Shown here piece after piece: positions 35,145 to 44,509 of a stretch of DNA of 64,000 nucleotides. Origin of the DNA: Pseudoalteromonas tunicata (GTDB taxonomy: Bacteria; Pseudomonadota; Gammaproteobacteria; Enterobacterales; Alteromonadaceae); NCBI RefSeq assembly GCF_002310815.1, contig NZ_CP011032.1, positions 164,001 through 228,000 of the forward strand. The letters are read 5' to 3'. Every line of letters begins with the position of its first letter. Within the stretch, counting starts at the first letter, position 1. The notes beneath the pieces were generated by a model. The model saw only the letters and a list, made by a program, of their open reading frames with translations. It ran no database searches and was not told where the DNA came from. The position numbers and the translations under genes were made by a program.

Positions 35145-35873
35145 ATGAAATATTTACTATCGACTTTAGCTTTGTGTATCAGCAGTTATGCCAGTGCCGA
35201 CTTGTCTGCATGTAAACTAGACCCATCAGTGATTGCAGCACAATACGACATTATTACGCAAAAGGGCGAGCAGGTTGTTAATCAACCTTTTGAGTTATGG
35301 CGTAATGGCAATTTAGTAGCGCATTACCAACCTAATCAGCGCATGAGTGAAATTTGGCAGCATTTGAGTAATGGCCAAATTCGCCCTATTCGTTACTTTG
35401 AAGATTATAAACATGGTATCGAATATCAATCTGTCGATTTAATCGGCACCACAGCCGTCCCTGCTTGGCATGATAAATATCAACTTATTACCGAACAGCA
35501 GTTTAATAAAATGACCTTAATAGAGCAAAGTGGTGAGGGCTGTGAGCAATTACAGACCTATACACTTAATAATAAGGTGGTCGCGTTAACGGTTAAATGG
35601 TTACCTGCGCAAAAGTTAGTGCAATCTTTAAAAGCGATAAAAAAAGATGCGAGCGAAGAGTGGCAGCTTAAGCATGTCATTACAGCCCAAAGTGAAATAA
35701 AACAGAAGTTTGCAGTATGGGATCAATATCAAACCACAGATTATGCCGATGTGGGTGATAATGAGTCAGACCCAATGCTCGCTAAGATGATTAAATTGGG
35801 GTTTATTTCTCATGGTGCTTCGGGATTTTATAATGCTGATGGCACTCAGATTGAAGGTAGTCACCATCACTAA
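35145..35873 (+). CDS. Uncharacterised exported protein
   Basis: A signal peptide (MKYLLSTLALCISSYASA) is followed by about 222 residues without a family I recognise. Two Cys (SACKL near 22, EGCEQL near 128) could form a disulfide. The text MSEIWQHLSNGQIRPIRYFEDYKHGIEY reads like the beta-sandwich of DUF-type periplasmic proteins. The C-terminus EGSHHH is His-rich. It follows a terminator, so has its own promoter in the short gap or depends on read-through. Confidence 0.65.
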   Translation: MKYLLSTLALCISSYASADLSACKLDPSVIAAQYDIITQKGEQVVNQPFELWRNGNLVAHYQPNQRMSEIWQHLSNGQIRPIRYFEDYKHGIEYQSVDLIGTTAVPAWHDKYQLITEQQFNKMTLIEQSGEGCEQLQTYTLNNKVVALTVKWLPAQKLVQSLKAIKKDASEEWQLKHVITAQSEIKQKFAVWDQYQTTDYADVGDNESDPMLAKMIKLGFISHGASGFYNADGTQIEGSHHH

Positions 35874-35941
35874 AGAGTATTGATTGCGTTGATCTAGGCA
35901 TCAGGTTAGATTCTCAAAATTAACCTTGAGGAGCTGACTTA

Positions 35942-36853
35942 ATGCCTGCGTCGTTATGGCCTATCTTTTACGTCCTTGTCTCAGCCATTTTTATGGCGAC
36001 CATTGGTATTTTCGCCCGTTTTGCAGCCTTGCCCGCCGAACATATTACCTTCTATCGTTTAGCCATTGGTGCCAGTTGCGTGCTGCTCTATTTGGTTGTT
36101 AGCCGACAGCAACGCGCTATTTGGCATAAACCAGCTTGGAGCACTGTGCTCAATGGTGTGATGTTGGCAAGTTTTATGGTGTGTTACATCGAAGCAATGC
36201 ATTACACCAGTATGGCTAATGCGATTATGTTGATTTACCTCGCACCTTTATTTGCCGCAGTTGTTGCGCACTTTCTTTATCAAGAGCGATTAGGTATTGC
36301 CAGTGTTGTCGCAATTATGCTGGCATTATTTGGCTTTGCCATGATGATGAATTTTAAATGGTCTTTTACACATGCCGAGCAAGAGCAGGTTGGGCTATTT
36401 TATGGGGTATTAAGTATGCTCAGCTACGGTACTTTTATTTTACTTAATCGTAAAAAGACCATTCATTCTCCTTATCAAAGTACCTTGATACAGCTTTTGG
36501 TTGGCTCCTTGTGTGTATTACCTTTTGTCCTCACACATCCTGTTGCTATAACGTTTAATCAAGGTTTATGGCTGCTTGCAATTGGCATCATTCCTGGATT
36601 TTTAGCGATGCTATTTGCGGTTAAAGCGTTGCGTGAATTACCCGCAATGACTTTTTCTACTTTAGCTTATATAGAACCTGTCGCGGTGGTCATAATGGCA
36701 TGGTTAATTTTTAACGAGCAGTTAGGCATATTACAGCAAGTGGGCTGCGGATTAATTATTGCCGCAGGTATTGCGCAAAGCTTTGTTGAGCACTCAAATA
36801 AAAAACGTCGAGCGCTAAAAGTTAAGGCTGAAACATATGTCTCAGCCCAATGA
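35942..36853 (+). CDS. EamA/DMT-family transporter
   Basis: Ten hydrophobic helices in two EamA repeats (about 8-137 and 150-285), each ending with the typical IEAMHYTSMANAIML or AYIEPVAVVIMAWLIFNEQL segment. Family members export amino acids, nucleosides or other metabolites. Start is 4 nt after GAGGAG plus spacer. Substrate cannot be inferred; convergent with the S9 peptidase gene (2 bp between stops). Confidence 0.87.
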   Translation: MPASLWPIFYVLVSAIFMATIGIFARFAALPAEHITFYRLAIGASCVLLYLVVSRQQRAIWHKPAWSTVLNGVMLASFMVCYIEAMHYTSMANAIMLIYLAPLFAAVVAHFLYQERLGIASVVAIMLALFGFAMMMNFKWSFTHAEQEQVGLFYGVLSMLSYGTFILLNRKKTIHSPYQSTLIQLLVGSLCVLPFVLTHPVAITFNQGLWLLAIGIIPGFLAMLFAVKALRELPAMTFSTLAYIEPVAVVIMAWLIFNEQLGILQQVGCGLIIAAGIAQSFVEHSNKKRRALKVKAETYVSAQ

Positions 36854-36855
36854 GC

Positions 36856-38802
36856 TTAAAGTAAGTTTTTATCTAAAAAGGTTTTCACTTCATTTAAATA
36901 ACTCATTTGGTTATCTAAATTCCAAAATCCATGACCTTCTTTTTCAATTAAAAAAGAGGTGTAAGCCTTTTTATGAAGATTAAGTGCTTCTTTGAGTTTA
37001 TTTATATGCTCAACCGGCGCACGCTCATCACGTTCGCCATGGGCTAAAAATAAAGGCACTTTAATTTTATCGACGGCATAAACTGGTGAATTTTGTTTTA
37101 GAATATTTTCATCAGTACCAATTACTTTACTTAAGTAGTCATATGTATTGCTGCGTTTTTGTAAATCACCTTTGGTGTATAACAAGGCTAAATCGTAAAT
37201 ACCAGCATTAGCGATAGCGCATTGGTAGGTATCAGGATAAAGAACGGTACTTTGTACAGCTGAATATGCACCGAAACTTGCCCCCATAATACAAACTTTA
37301 TTGGCGTTAGCTAAACCTTGTTGTACCGCCCAGTCAACCGCATTTTTGAGATCTGTTTGAATTAACGAACCCCAATTTTTATAACCTGCACTTAAAAACT
37401 GCTGACCGTAACCTGATGAACCACGATAATTAACTTGTAATACTGAGTAGCCGTTGAGGGCTAAAAATTGGACCTCAGGATCAAAGCCCCAAGTATCTCT
37501 GACTCCGTGCGGGCCCCCGTGAACTAACAATACTAATGGTGCAATTGTTTTACTTTGGGCTTGTTGTTTTGCTTTGGTAAAATAACCGGCCACAGTGAAA
37601 TCACCACTTTTAAAGTTGACAGGCTCTGTGAATGCTAATTGGTCTTTTGCTATGTTTAAACTATTTGGAAACAGCCCCTTGAGCTCATTTTTCTTTTTAT
37701 TATAAATATAATATTCACCAGGATTAATATCTGACGATACTTTTACAATCGAGAGCACACCATCTTTGGTTTGGCTTTCAACACTCACTGCGTTGCCGGT
37801 AAAGGTCGCTAAAATATCTTTAAATGCCTTTGCCTCTGGGATATTTTTATTGAGTAAAATGTAGACCGGAAAGCCATCATCTAGCCGTAAAGCGTAGATA
37901 TTTTTACCATCATGAGTAAGATTTACAGATGAAACATCTACTTTTTTATCAGTGAATACGGCTTTGTAGCTGCCATCGGCAAATGAGTATTTAAACAGTC
38001 CGGTTAAATCTTGGTTTAAGTTATCTAACGCATAAAAGCCACTGTTATCATTGGTAATTGTAAGCGGGTAAAAAGCAGAACCAAATAGGCTATTATTTAC
38101 TTTTTGCCATTGGCCATCGACATTAAAATAAACAATTTTTTCATTTTCTTGGCTTAGGCCAATCGCAAGTTTTGGCTCGCCTTCTTGATCCGTCACAATT
38201 TTAACATTAGGTGCAGGTGCACGGCCTAAGTCTTTTTGATTACCACGGTAGATATTGATTTTACGCAATTCACCTAAACGATCTTCTTTATCGCTCATTG
38301 CAGTGGACAAGATTAAAATATGACGCTTATCGTCAGGTAAGGTATCGACGATAGTGGCCCAGCCAAAATCTTGTTGTTTACGAGCAAGGCGTGTGCCGGT
38401 TTGGTCTTCGCCTGAGCGATAACCATAAATTAAATTGGAATTTTTACCATCGTAATCAACCGCTAATAGCTCACCATAAGATTCGGTATATTCAAGCCAA
38501 GCTGCTTTTTGTACGACTTCAATCACTAAACGTTCGTCATTCGCCCAGATATAAGGACCAACTTCGCTATTGCCTTCAAGGCTAATTAGGCCAACAAATT
38601 TAAGTGTTTTACGGTCGGTTATTGCAAGGGCTTGCTTACCCTGATGGTTAATTCGCATAGAGATGTAATCACCACTTGGTGAAATTTGTACATCATTATA
38701 CTGCATGGCGTTAAATAAATTTTTAAACTCAACTGCGAGTGAAAGGGGACTGGTTAATGTGCACAGTATCAGCACAACGTTCATAAATAATCGAGTTATC
38801 AT
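36856..38802 (-). CDS. S9-family prolyl oligopeptidase-like peptidase, exported
   Basis: A signal peptide ends near SLA, then an N-terminal beta-propeller of about 370 residues (for example YNDVQISPSGDYISMRI, LTHDGKNIYALRL) and a C-terminal alpha/beta hydrolase. The nucleophile lies in CIMGASFGAYS, the acid in HGERDERAP and the His in KEGHGFW; the oxyanion region is HGGPHGVRD. This is the acylaminoacyl/dipeptidyl peptidase branch of S9, which trims oligopeptides in the periplasm. Monocistronic with an AAGGA ribosome site. Confidence 0.9.
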   Translation of the reverse strand: MITRLFMNVVLILCTLTSPLSLAVEFKNLFNAMQYNDVQISPSGDYISMRINHQGKQALAITDRKTLKFVGLISLEGNSEVGPYIWANDERLVIEVVQKAAWLEYTESYGELLAVDYDGKNSNLIYGYRSGEDQTGTRLARKQQDFGWATIVDTLPDDKRHILILSTAMSDKEDRLGELRKINIYRGNQKDLGRAPAPNVKIVTDQEGEPKLAIGLSQENEKIVYFNVDGQWQKVNNSLFGSAFYPLTITNDNSGFYALDNLNQDLTGLFKYSFADGSYKAVFTDKKVDVSSVNLTHDGKNIYALRLDDGFPVYILLNKNIPEAKAFKDILATFTGNAVSVESQTKDGVLSIVKVSSDINPGEYYIYNKKKNELKGLFPNSLNIAKDQLAFTEPVNFKSGDFTVAGYFTKAKQQAQSKTIAPLVLLVHGGPHGVRDTWGFDPEVQFLALNGYSVLQVNYRGSSGYGQQFLSAGYKNWGSLIQTDLKNAVDWAVQQGLANANKVCIMGASFGAYSAVQSTVLYPDTYQCAIANAGIYDLALLYTKGDLQKRSNTYDYLSKVIGTDENILKQNSPVYAVDKIKVPLFLAHGERDERAPVEHINKLKEALNLHKKAYTSFLIEKEGHGFWNLDNQMSYLNEVKTFLDKNLL

Positions 38803-38865
38803 TGTTATATCCTTGTTAATGAATGAGCAAGTATATAAAAAGAAAATCGAAATTGGTACAGACGT

Positions 38866-39234
38866 TTAGTTGCCGCTAATGATCTTAATGAGTTTATTTA
38901 CAAACAATTTTACAGCTGTTTCGTCGTTAAATTTAAATGCGAGACCGTAATGGATTGGTTTGCTGCTTTTAAAAATACGCGTAGGGAAGCGGGTCATTTC
39001 GGCGCTATGAAAATAACCTTCTTTATGTTTTACCCCTTCAAGTGCACTTAAGTCGGCAACAAATACTTCATACGCAGGGCGAATAATAAGTTGGGGAATA
39101 CTGCTATCAATATGTAAATAAAAGGCTTCTTTGCTATTAGGTAACATGTACTCGGTCAGGTTTTTAATGTTGAAGTTTGAGCGACATTGAAGCTCAGTTA
39201 AACAGGTGCTGATTTGCTGTTGGGTAATGGCCAC
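38866..39234 (-). CDS. Uncharacterised small protein
   Basis: A 122-residue soluble protein with no recognised family. It has mixed alpha/beta composition, no signal, Cys at 10 and 17, and conserved-looking aromatic segments (YMLPNSKEAFYLHIDSS, GLAFKFND). No clear ribosome site precedes the ATG. It lies between two leftward genes but with its own spacing and a terminator upstream of it, so it is likely a separate unit. Codon use resembles its neighbours. Confidence 0.6.
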   Translation of the reverse strand: MAITQQQISTCLTELQCRSNFNIKNLTEYMLPNSKEAFYLHIDSSIPQLIIRPAYEVFVADLSALEGVKHKEGYFHSAEMTRFPTRIFKSSKPIHYGLAFKFNDETAVKLFVNKLIKIISGN

Positions 39235-39298
39235 AGAATGTTCCAGAAAGTACTAATAGTTTCAATTCATTAGACGCTATCAGCTCTTGCTTAGCAAT

Positions 39299-39335
39299 AA
39301 AAAAAGCCCACAATAAGTAAACTTAAAGTAGGCTT
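39299..39335 (-). terminator. Terminator of the His-rich lipoprotein gene
   Basis: Leftward, AAGCCTAC pairs imperfectly with GTGGGCTT (one mismatch) and is followed by TTTTTTT, about 75 nt beyond the stop of the 39409 gene. Confidence 0.65.
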
Positions 39336-39408
39336 CGGGAACAACAACTACATTTGTCAGGGTTGTTACTTAACATCGGGGGCAGAAATTAAGTGAACTC
39401 AGGTTTGG

Positions 39409-40695
39409 TTAGTGATCGTGCTCTTGGGCTATCCCTAACCATGTTATTTTATTTGGCTCGAAATCAAGCTCTAACAAGGTGCTTGCTTTTTGGTCGTGTA
39501 AATCAACAGCAATAATCTTTTGCTGTTGTTTAGCCGCAATAAATAAGGTTTCATCGGCATGCGAATATGCAAGATTAAAAGTATCGTCAGTTTGGCTTAA
39601 TACTTTAAAGCGCGCCGTTACTTGCCACTTTTCTTCAGCAGCAAATATCGATAAGTAGCCTTCGCTATCGATTACATATAGGTGACCTTCTTCTTGCTCT
39701 GCGATGGAGGCAATCACCGAAATACTGTCATTCTCACGCCATGTAATTTCACTCATTTGCTGATTTTCTGGATCAATAAAGTAAAAGTAATTGCGCTGTG
39801 CATTACCAATAAACAGTGGGCTATCATGGCTTGATTTTAGCGAGCCAATTCGGGCTCCCGCAGGCATATTTGTCAGGTTTGCAATTTTGCTATTGGTGAA
39901 GTTTTCGCCCGACTGCGTTACAACTAGCACACCGTCACTACAGCCAAAAGCAATATGGTCTTGATTTTGCGCACTGCCATGTAAACTTGGGCAATTGAGT
40001 TCAAAGCGCTGCTCTTGATGAAAGTGGTCGCCATGTTGATGATATAAGTCAACAAAGTCAGGTAATGTATTGGTTGCTGCTTCGCTGCGATGGGTGGTTA
40101 AGACAAAATCTTCGCGCAATTGTGCTGTGCCGTGCATTGCATTCTCGAAGGTGTGCTCTGCCACAATTTTACCTTGTTCAATTGCATGATCATCAAGAAT
40201 TAAAAAACCAGCTGGAATATTTAGGCTATTGTCACCATCAATAAATAAACTAGCGCGGTCTTCATTTACATCAAAATGAGTTGGTTTAGCTTGGCTAATG
40301 TTAAAACTAATCATGCTTGGATCTGTTTGATAGCTATGATCGTGATCACCATGGTCTTCTTGATATAAACCGCCATCAATAAATTCAACTAAATCATTAG
40401 CACGTTGCACTGCAACAGCATAGCGCAGTCCTGGGCTTGCATATAAACCGTCAATAATATGAGTGGTATTAAAAGTGTCTAATAACTGGTTTTTATCTAA
40501 CTCAAACATCGACAGGGTTGCGTGTTCAGCATGACTAATTGCTAAACGGCCTTTTGATGATATGGTTTCGTGTTTATGGTCGTTGTCTTTTTGTTTAGCT
40601 TGTTCAGCGGCCATTTTATCAATTTCACTATTACACGCGGTTAATAAAGTTAAAGTGCAGACAAGGCTTGTTAGTTTAAATCGTTTTAGATACAT
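39409..40695 (-). CDS. His-rich beta-propeller lipoprotein, AztD-like zinc chaperone candidate
   Basis: Lipobox LTA-C (Cys21) and a seven-bladed-propeller-like repeat pattern over about 360 residues. Histidine clusters stand out: DHKHE near 40, DHGDHDH near 115, HQHGDHFHQE near 215 and EHDH at the C-terminus. AztD proteins are periplasmic zinc chaperones with such a fold and His-rich loops; the family match is by overall likeness, not by search. A near-consensus Zur box 40 bp upstream supports a zinc role. No znuABC gene lies nearby. Confidence 0.72.
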   Translation of the reverse strand: MYLKRFKLTSLVCTLTLLTACNSEIDKMAAEQAKQKDNDHKHETISSKGRLAISHAEHATLSMFELDKNQLLDTFNTTHIIDGLYASPGLRYAVAVQRANDLVEFIDGGLYQEDHGDHDHSYQTDPSMISFNISQAKPTHFDVNEDRASLFIDGDNSLNIPAGFLILDDHAIEQGKIVAEHTFENAMHGTAQLREDFVLTTHRSEAATNTLPDFVDLYHQHGDHFHQEQRFELNCPSLHGSAQNQDHIAFGCSDGVLVVTQSGENFTNSKIANLTNMPAGARIGSLKSSHDSPLFIGNAQRNYFYFIDPENQQMSEITWRENDSISVIASIAEQEEGHLYVIDSEGYLSIFAAEEKWQVTARFKVLSQTDDTFNLAYSHADETLFIAAKQQQKIIAVDLHDQKASTLLELDFEPNKITWLGIAQEHDH

Positions 40696-40734
40696 CAGAA
40701 GCAGAACTTATGTTATGTGATAATATATCATTAT

Positions 40735-40747
40735 GTTATATTGTAAC
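40735..40747 (-). promoter_or_regulatory. Zur box
   Basis: GTTATATTGTAAC differs at one base from the gammaproteobacterial Zur palindrome GTTATAWTATAAC and sits 40 bp before the ATG of the His-rich lipoprotein. A second AT-rich dyad (TGATAATATATCA, 40718-40730) is adjacent. Confidence 0.65.
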
Positions 40748-40813
40748 GTATCTTTTTGGAAGTACAAAATACCGAAATTTTTAAATCTCGGTATTAAGAG
40801 TACTAAGATAAGT

Positions 40814-42316
40814 TTAAATTGCCGCTAATGTTTGTTCTATTGCTCGCCGCCAACCGCGTAACAGTGTTTGGCGTTGAGAGCCGCTGATATTGGGCCGAAA
40901 TTGCTGCGCGATGGTGAGGGTATGTTTCAGTGCTGTACTATTGGGCCAAAAGCCAACCGCTAAACCAGCTAAAAAAGCAGCTCCTAACGCTGTACTTTCG
41001 GTTTGATTGGGTCTTAGTACTGTGATATCGCTAATATCGGATTGAAATTGTAGTAAAAAGTCATTTGATGCGGCGCCGCCATCAACTTTTAATTCGAGCA
41101 AATTGATACCGCTTTCTTGCGACATCAAGGTCAAAATTTCATGGCTTTGATATGCAATCGCTTCAAGTGCGGCGCGAATTATATGATTCCGATTGGCCCC
41201 TCTTGATAAACCCACCAAAGTACCGCGAGCATCTGGTTGCCAATAGGGTGCACCGAGTCCTGTAAAAGCGGGCACTAAATATACCCCGTTATTATCGCTG
41301 ACACTTTTAGCCGCTTGTGCTGTTTCATTTGCATGTTGAATTAAACCCAGTTCATCTCTTAGCCATTGCACTACCGCACCGCCCATAAAAACTGAACCTT
41401 CAAGTGCATAGCAGACGCCGCCATCAGGGCCAATGGCCAAAGTGGTAATGAGCCCTTTGGTTGAGTTAATTGCCTGTTTGCCGGTATTCATTAACATAAA
41501 ACAGCCGGTTCCATAGGTGTTTTTTACACTGCCAGCATCAGTGCATTGTTGACCGAATAAAGCGGCTTGTTGGTCGCCTGCCATACCTGCAATGGGAATT
41601 GGCTGCTCGGGGTTAAGCAAGCAGGTGACACCGTAAATTGCTGAAGAAGGTTGTACGGTTGGTAATAAACTGGCTGGAATATCAAATAACGCTAACAGTG
41701 TTTTATCCCAGCATTGCTGGTGGATGTTGTAAAGCATAGTGCGAGAGGCGTTTGTCGGGTCGGTGACATGCACTTTGCCTTCGGTTAATTGCCAAAGTAG
41801 CCAAGTATCTATGGTGCCAAATAATAGTTCGCCACGCTCAGCTCTTGCTCTTATGCCGTCTACATTATCTAAGATCCACTTAATTTTTGAGGCAGAAAAA
41901 TAAGGATCAAGCACTAATCCGGTGCGTGTTTTAATCTCATTTTCATGACCTGCATGCTTTAAAGCTTGGCACAGCTCGTTACTTCGGCGACATTGCCACA
42001 CAATCGCGTTATAAACCGGTTTACCTGTGTTTTTATCCCAAATTACCGTGGTTTCGCGCTGATTAGTGATACCGATTGCAGCAATGTGTGACAGATCAAT
42101 TTCAGCATGTTTAAGCGCTTGTTTAAGGGTTGATAACTGCGATTGCCAAATTTCTTCGGCGTCATGTTCAACCCAACCCGCTGCGGGATAATATTGTTTA
42201 AATTCTTGCTGAATTGAGGCAATTAAATGAGCGGATTGATCAAAAATTAAGGTCCGAGAGCTGGTTGTTCCTTGATCTAATGCCACAACGTATTTTTTTA
42301 TCGCGCTGGTTGTCAT
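40814..42316 (-). CDS. glpK: Glycerol kinase GlpK
   Basis: GlpK phosphorylates glycerol with ATP to sn-glycerol 3-phosphate. FGGY signatures are complete: [13 protein letters not shown] at 14-26, [15 protein letters not shown] near 83, [15 protein letters not shown] [12 protein letters not shown] near 245 and the C-terminal [18 protein letters not shown]. Length 500 is normal. The E. coli FBP-site segment is not evident. The ATG follows AAGG. No glpF or glpD gene adjoins, so the regulon is dispersed. Confidence 0.96.
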   Translation of the reverse strand: MTTSAIKKYVVALDQGTTSSRTLIFDQSAHLIASIQQEFKQYYPAAGWVEHDAEEIWQSQLSTLKQALKHAEIDLSHIAAIGITNQRETTVIWDKNTGKPVYNAIVWQCRRSNELCQALKHAGHENEIKTRTGLVLDPYFSASKIKWILDNVDGIRARAERGELLFGTIDTWLLWQLTEGKVHVTDPTNASRTMLYNIHQQCWDKTLLALFDIPASLLPTVQPSSAIYGVTCLLNPEQPIPIAGMAGDQQAALFGQQCTDAGSVKNTYGTGCFMLMNTGKQAINSTKGLITTLAIGPDGGVCYALEGSVFMGGAVVQWLRDELGLIQHANETAQAAKSVSDNNGVYLVPAFTGLGAPYWQPDARGTLVGLSRGANRNHIIRAALEAIAYQSHEILTLMSQESGINLLELKVDGGAASNDFLLQFQSDISDITVLRPNQTESTALGAAFLAGLAVGFWPNSTALKHTLTIAQQFRPNISGSQRQTLLRGWRRAIEQTLAAI

Positions 42317-42536
42317 GCCTAAACCTTAATTGAAATTGCAAAGCTAATGTTTATTAAACTACCTATTTTGTAAGGTAATTTGCAATCTTATTTTTGGGAT
42401 TTTATATATTTCAATTGGTTAGCTTTATGGTGGGTTAATAATTTGAGCCAAATACTCTTGTAATCTTTGGTGCTTAAGGTTCGCAAGCACTACCTGAAAT
42501 CAACTAGAGACGTTAGATTTCATTAGATAGCAAGGC
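42317..42536. other. Intergenic, glpK promoter side
   Basis: AT-rich, no open frame of note. It should hold the glpK promoter; I see no clear GlpR operator. Confidence 0.3.
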
Positions 42537-42572
42537 GAGTAATAAAAAAGTTTTGTCGTTTTTATTACTCGT
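42537..42572. terminator. Hairpin after the YjeH-like gene
   Basis: CGAGTAATAAAAA and TTTTTATTACTCG pair perfectly over 13 bp around a 10-nt loop, 8 nt past the leftward stop. AT-rich stem, no long terminal T-tract, so efficiency is uncertain. Confidence 0.55.
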
Positions 42573-42579
42573 TCTTAAA

Positions 42580-43866
42580 TTATATGTTTGGTTCAGACAT
42601 GATCGCTTCTTTTAGTGATGCGATTTCGATTTGTTTACCCATTTGGTACTGAAGCTGCCAATAAAGTGGTGGTGTAACACTTGTAATTAATATCACCGCA
42701 TAAAGCATGTGAGCAGCAAGGCCGTAAACTAAACCTAAGCACAATAAAATACCGAGAAAAATAAGCGGGCGAGAATTGCTTGGTAATAAGCGCCATGCGC
42801 TGAGCATACTCACTAGATAAATCACCACAAAAACGCCATTGACCCATGCTATTAAGTCTTCAATATTTTGTTTGGCCACGTAAGTAAAAATAAGCACGCA
42901 GGCCATTAGAAGCAAAATGCTCGCCAGTGCGCGAGTAGGCACTTGAAATTGATTTTTTTGGCTAAAATAGCGCGGCATTATGCCATCTTGGCTAAAACTA
43001 CACAGTAAACGCGCAACACTAGCAGTGTAAACATTGACAGTTGCTAGGCCGCCTGCAATCCCTAAAGCACCAATAATGATCGTGCCATAACCGCCTAAAA
43101 GTTGATTAAATGCTGCTGCCATTGCCAAGGGTTCATTATTAGGCACTTCTAACAGCAACCAAGTGCAAGCTAAGTATAACGCGCCGACGAGCAATGTACC
43201 TATCATCATAGCTGGGATCATATCGCGTTTTGGGTGCTTAAAGTCATCGGCAAGATGAGTCATGGCTTCGACTCCTAAAAAGCTCCAAAAAGCCAAACCT
43301 GCAGCTAGCATAATTAAATCAAACTCAACAAATGTGGTTTTAGGCACAGGGACTGAAAGGGTTAATGTTGCGGCGCCTAGTAGTAAAAGCACCACAATTA
43401 CAATCATTAGTGTCAATAAAAACTGCAACTTAGCGGATACATGAATACCCCGATAGTTAAGCAAAAATAACAAGAGCAGTGTTCCAAGTTCCATTAGAAG
43501 TTGCGCCAAAGGAGTGAGGTTAACTAAGGCGTTTACAAACTGAAATGTCATTAAAATAGCTGCTGGTGCGCCAATTGGTACGACAAACAAAAAAATAACA
43601 CCTATCACTCTACCCGTCAGTCGGCCAAAGGCTTGTTCGGCAAAATAGGCAGGCCCTGCAGCATGAGGGTGAAGGGCGCTTAAACGAGCAAATACTAACG
43701 TTACCGGAATAATCGCAATTGTGAGTAATAACCAAGCAATTAAGGCACCTTGCTGGGCAATATTGATGGTCATTTGCGGTAAAATAAAAATACTGGTGCC
43801 AAGCAATGTCGTGGCCATTAGCCCTGCACCTTGCCAGCGACCAATTCCGTGATTTTTTATTGTCAT
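42580..43866 (-). CDS. YjeH-type APC amino-acid exporter
   Basis: Twelve hydrophobic helices in 428 residues. The N-terminal GIGRWQGAGLMATTLLGTSIFILPQ contains the APC unwound-helix motif GTSIF, and SFLGVEAMTHLADDFKHPKRD near residue 205 is the conserved APC intracellular loop. E. coli YjeH exports methionine and branched-chain amino acids. Its divergence from an Lrp/AsnC-type regulator gene with operator-like repeats between them fits an amino-acid-induced exporter; substrate is inferred. Confidence 0.87.
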   Translation of the reverse strand: MTIKNHGIGRWQGAGLMATTLLGTSIFILPQMTINIAQQGALIAWLLLTIAIIPVTLVFARLSALHPHAAGPAYFAEQAFGRLTGRVIGVIFLFVVPIGAPAAILMTFQFVNALVNLTPLAQLLMELGTLLLLFLLNYRGIHVSAKLQFLLTLMIVIVVLLLLGAATLTLSVPVPKTTFVEFDLIMLAAGLAFWSFLGVEAMTHLADDFKHPKRDMIPAMMIGTLLVGALYLACTWLLLEVPNNEPLAMAAAFNQLLGGYGTIIIGALGIAGGLATVNVYTASVARLLCSFSQDGIMPRYFSQKNQFQVPTRALASILLLMACVLIFTYVAKQNIEDLIAWVNGVFVVIYLVSMLSAWRLLPSNSRPLIFLGILLCLGLVYGLAAHMLYAVILITSVTPPLYWQLQYQMGKQIEIASLKEAIMSEPNI

Positions 43867-43943
43867 CGTTCTGTTCTATCAGGTTATTTTGCTGATATTC
43901 TAGCGCTTAATTAACAGGCTAATTGCACAATCAAACCGCCTTT

Positions 43944-43979
43944 TTGACGGAAATTTTATTTTATACCGTCATTTTGTCG
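43944..43979. promoter_or_regulatory. Operator-like repeats between the exporter and Lrp genes
   Basis: TGACGG (43944-43949), CCGTCA (43965-43970) and TGTCGG (43974-43979) form inverted and tandem half-sites in the 150-bp divergent region. Lrp-type regulators usually bind such regions of their own and the neighbouring promoter. Confidence 0.45.
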
Positions 43980-44016
43980 GTTTAAATGCCAGATGGTATA
44001 AGGAAAAAGTGGCATC

Positions 44017-44442
44017 ATGGATAAATTCGATCAGCAAATTATTGAGCAGTTAAAAAAGAATGCTCGGATCAGTGTTTCTGCTATTGCTGAAACCGTGAGT
44101 TTATCGCGTTCTGCAGTATCGGAACGGATCAAAAAACTAGAGCAAAATGGCTTAATACGCGGTTATCAAGTCTTACTGAGTGAGTCACAAAAAGCAGGGG
44201 TTACAGCGTATTTTGAAATTCAGCATCAATGTGCGCGTTGCGCTGATGTGGTGCATGTTTTTCAGGCCATTCCTGAGGTGGTAACGTGTCGGGGTATAAC
44301 TGGAGATATGGATTTATTGGTTTATATTAAAGCGCCATCGATGCAGCGTTTGCACCAAATTCGCGAAGAGCTAGATTCGCATCCTGATATTATTAAAATT
44401 AAAACCCATGTGGTACTGAGTGAATGGATTAATAACCAATAA
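44017..44442 (+). CDS. Lrp/AsnC-family transcriptional regulator
   Basis: Residues 1-60 are the HTH (FDQQIIEQLKKNARISVSAIAETVSLSRSAVSERIKKLEQNGLI), of which the recognition helix is SRSAVSERIKKLE; residues about 66-141 are the RAM ligand-binding domain, with GDMDLLVYIKAPSMQRLHQI. Two Cys in QCARCADV near 72 are unusual for the family. At 141 residues it is slightly short. Predicted to sense an amino acid and control the divergent YjeH-like exporter. Confidence 0.9.
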   Translation: MDKFDQQIIEQLKKNARISVSAIAETVSLSRSAVSERIKKLEQNGLIRGYQVLLSESQKAGVTAYFEIQHQCARCADVVHVFQAIPEVVTCRGITGDMDLLVYIKAPSMQRLHQIREELDSHPDIIKIKTHVVLSEWINNQ

Positions 44443-44445
44443 AAA

Positions 44446-44479
44446 GCAGGTTAAACTTGTATAGACAAGAGTAACCTGC
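44446..44479. terminator. Bidirectional hairpin between lrp-like gene and ccoG
   Basis: GCAGGTTA/TAACCTGC and an inner CTTGT/ACAAG stem with ATAG loop. In the leftward direction TTTTTATTGG follows, so it mainly suits ccoG; it begins 3 nt after the regulator stop. Confidence 0.75.
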
Positions 44480-44509
44480 AAATTGGTTGGTTTTAATTGA
44501 TTGAATCAG

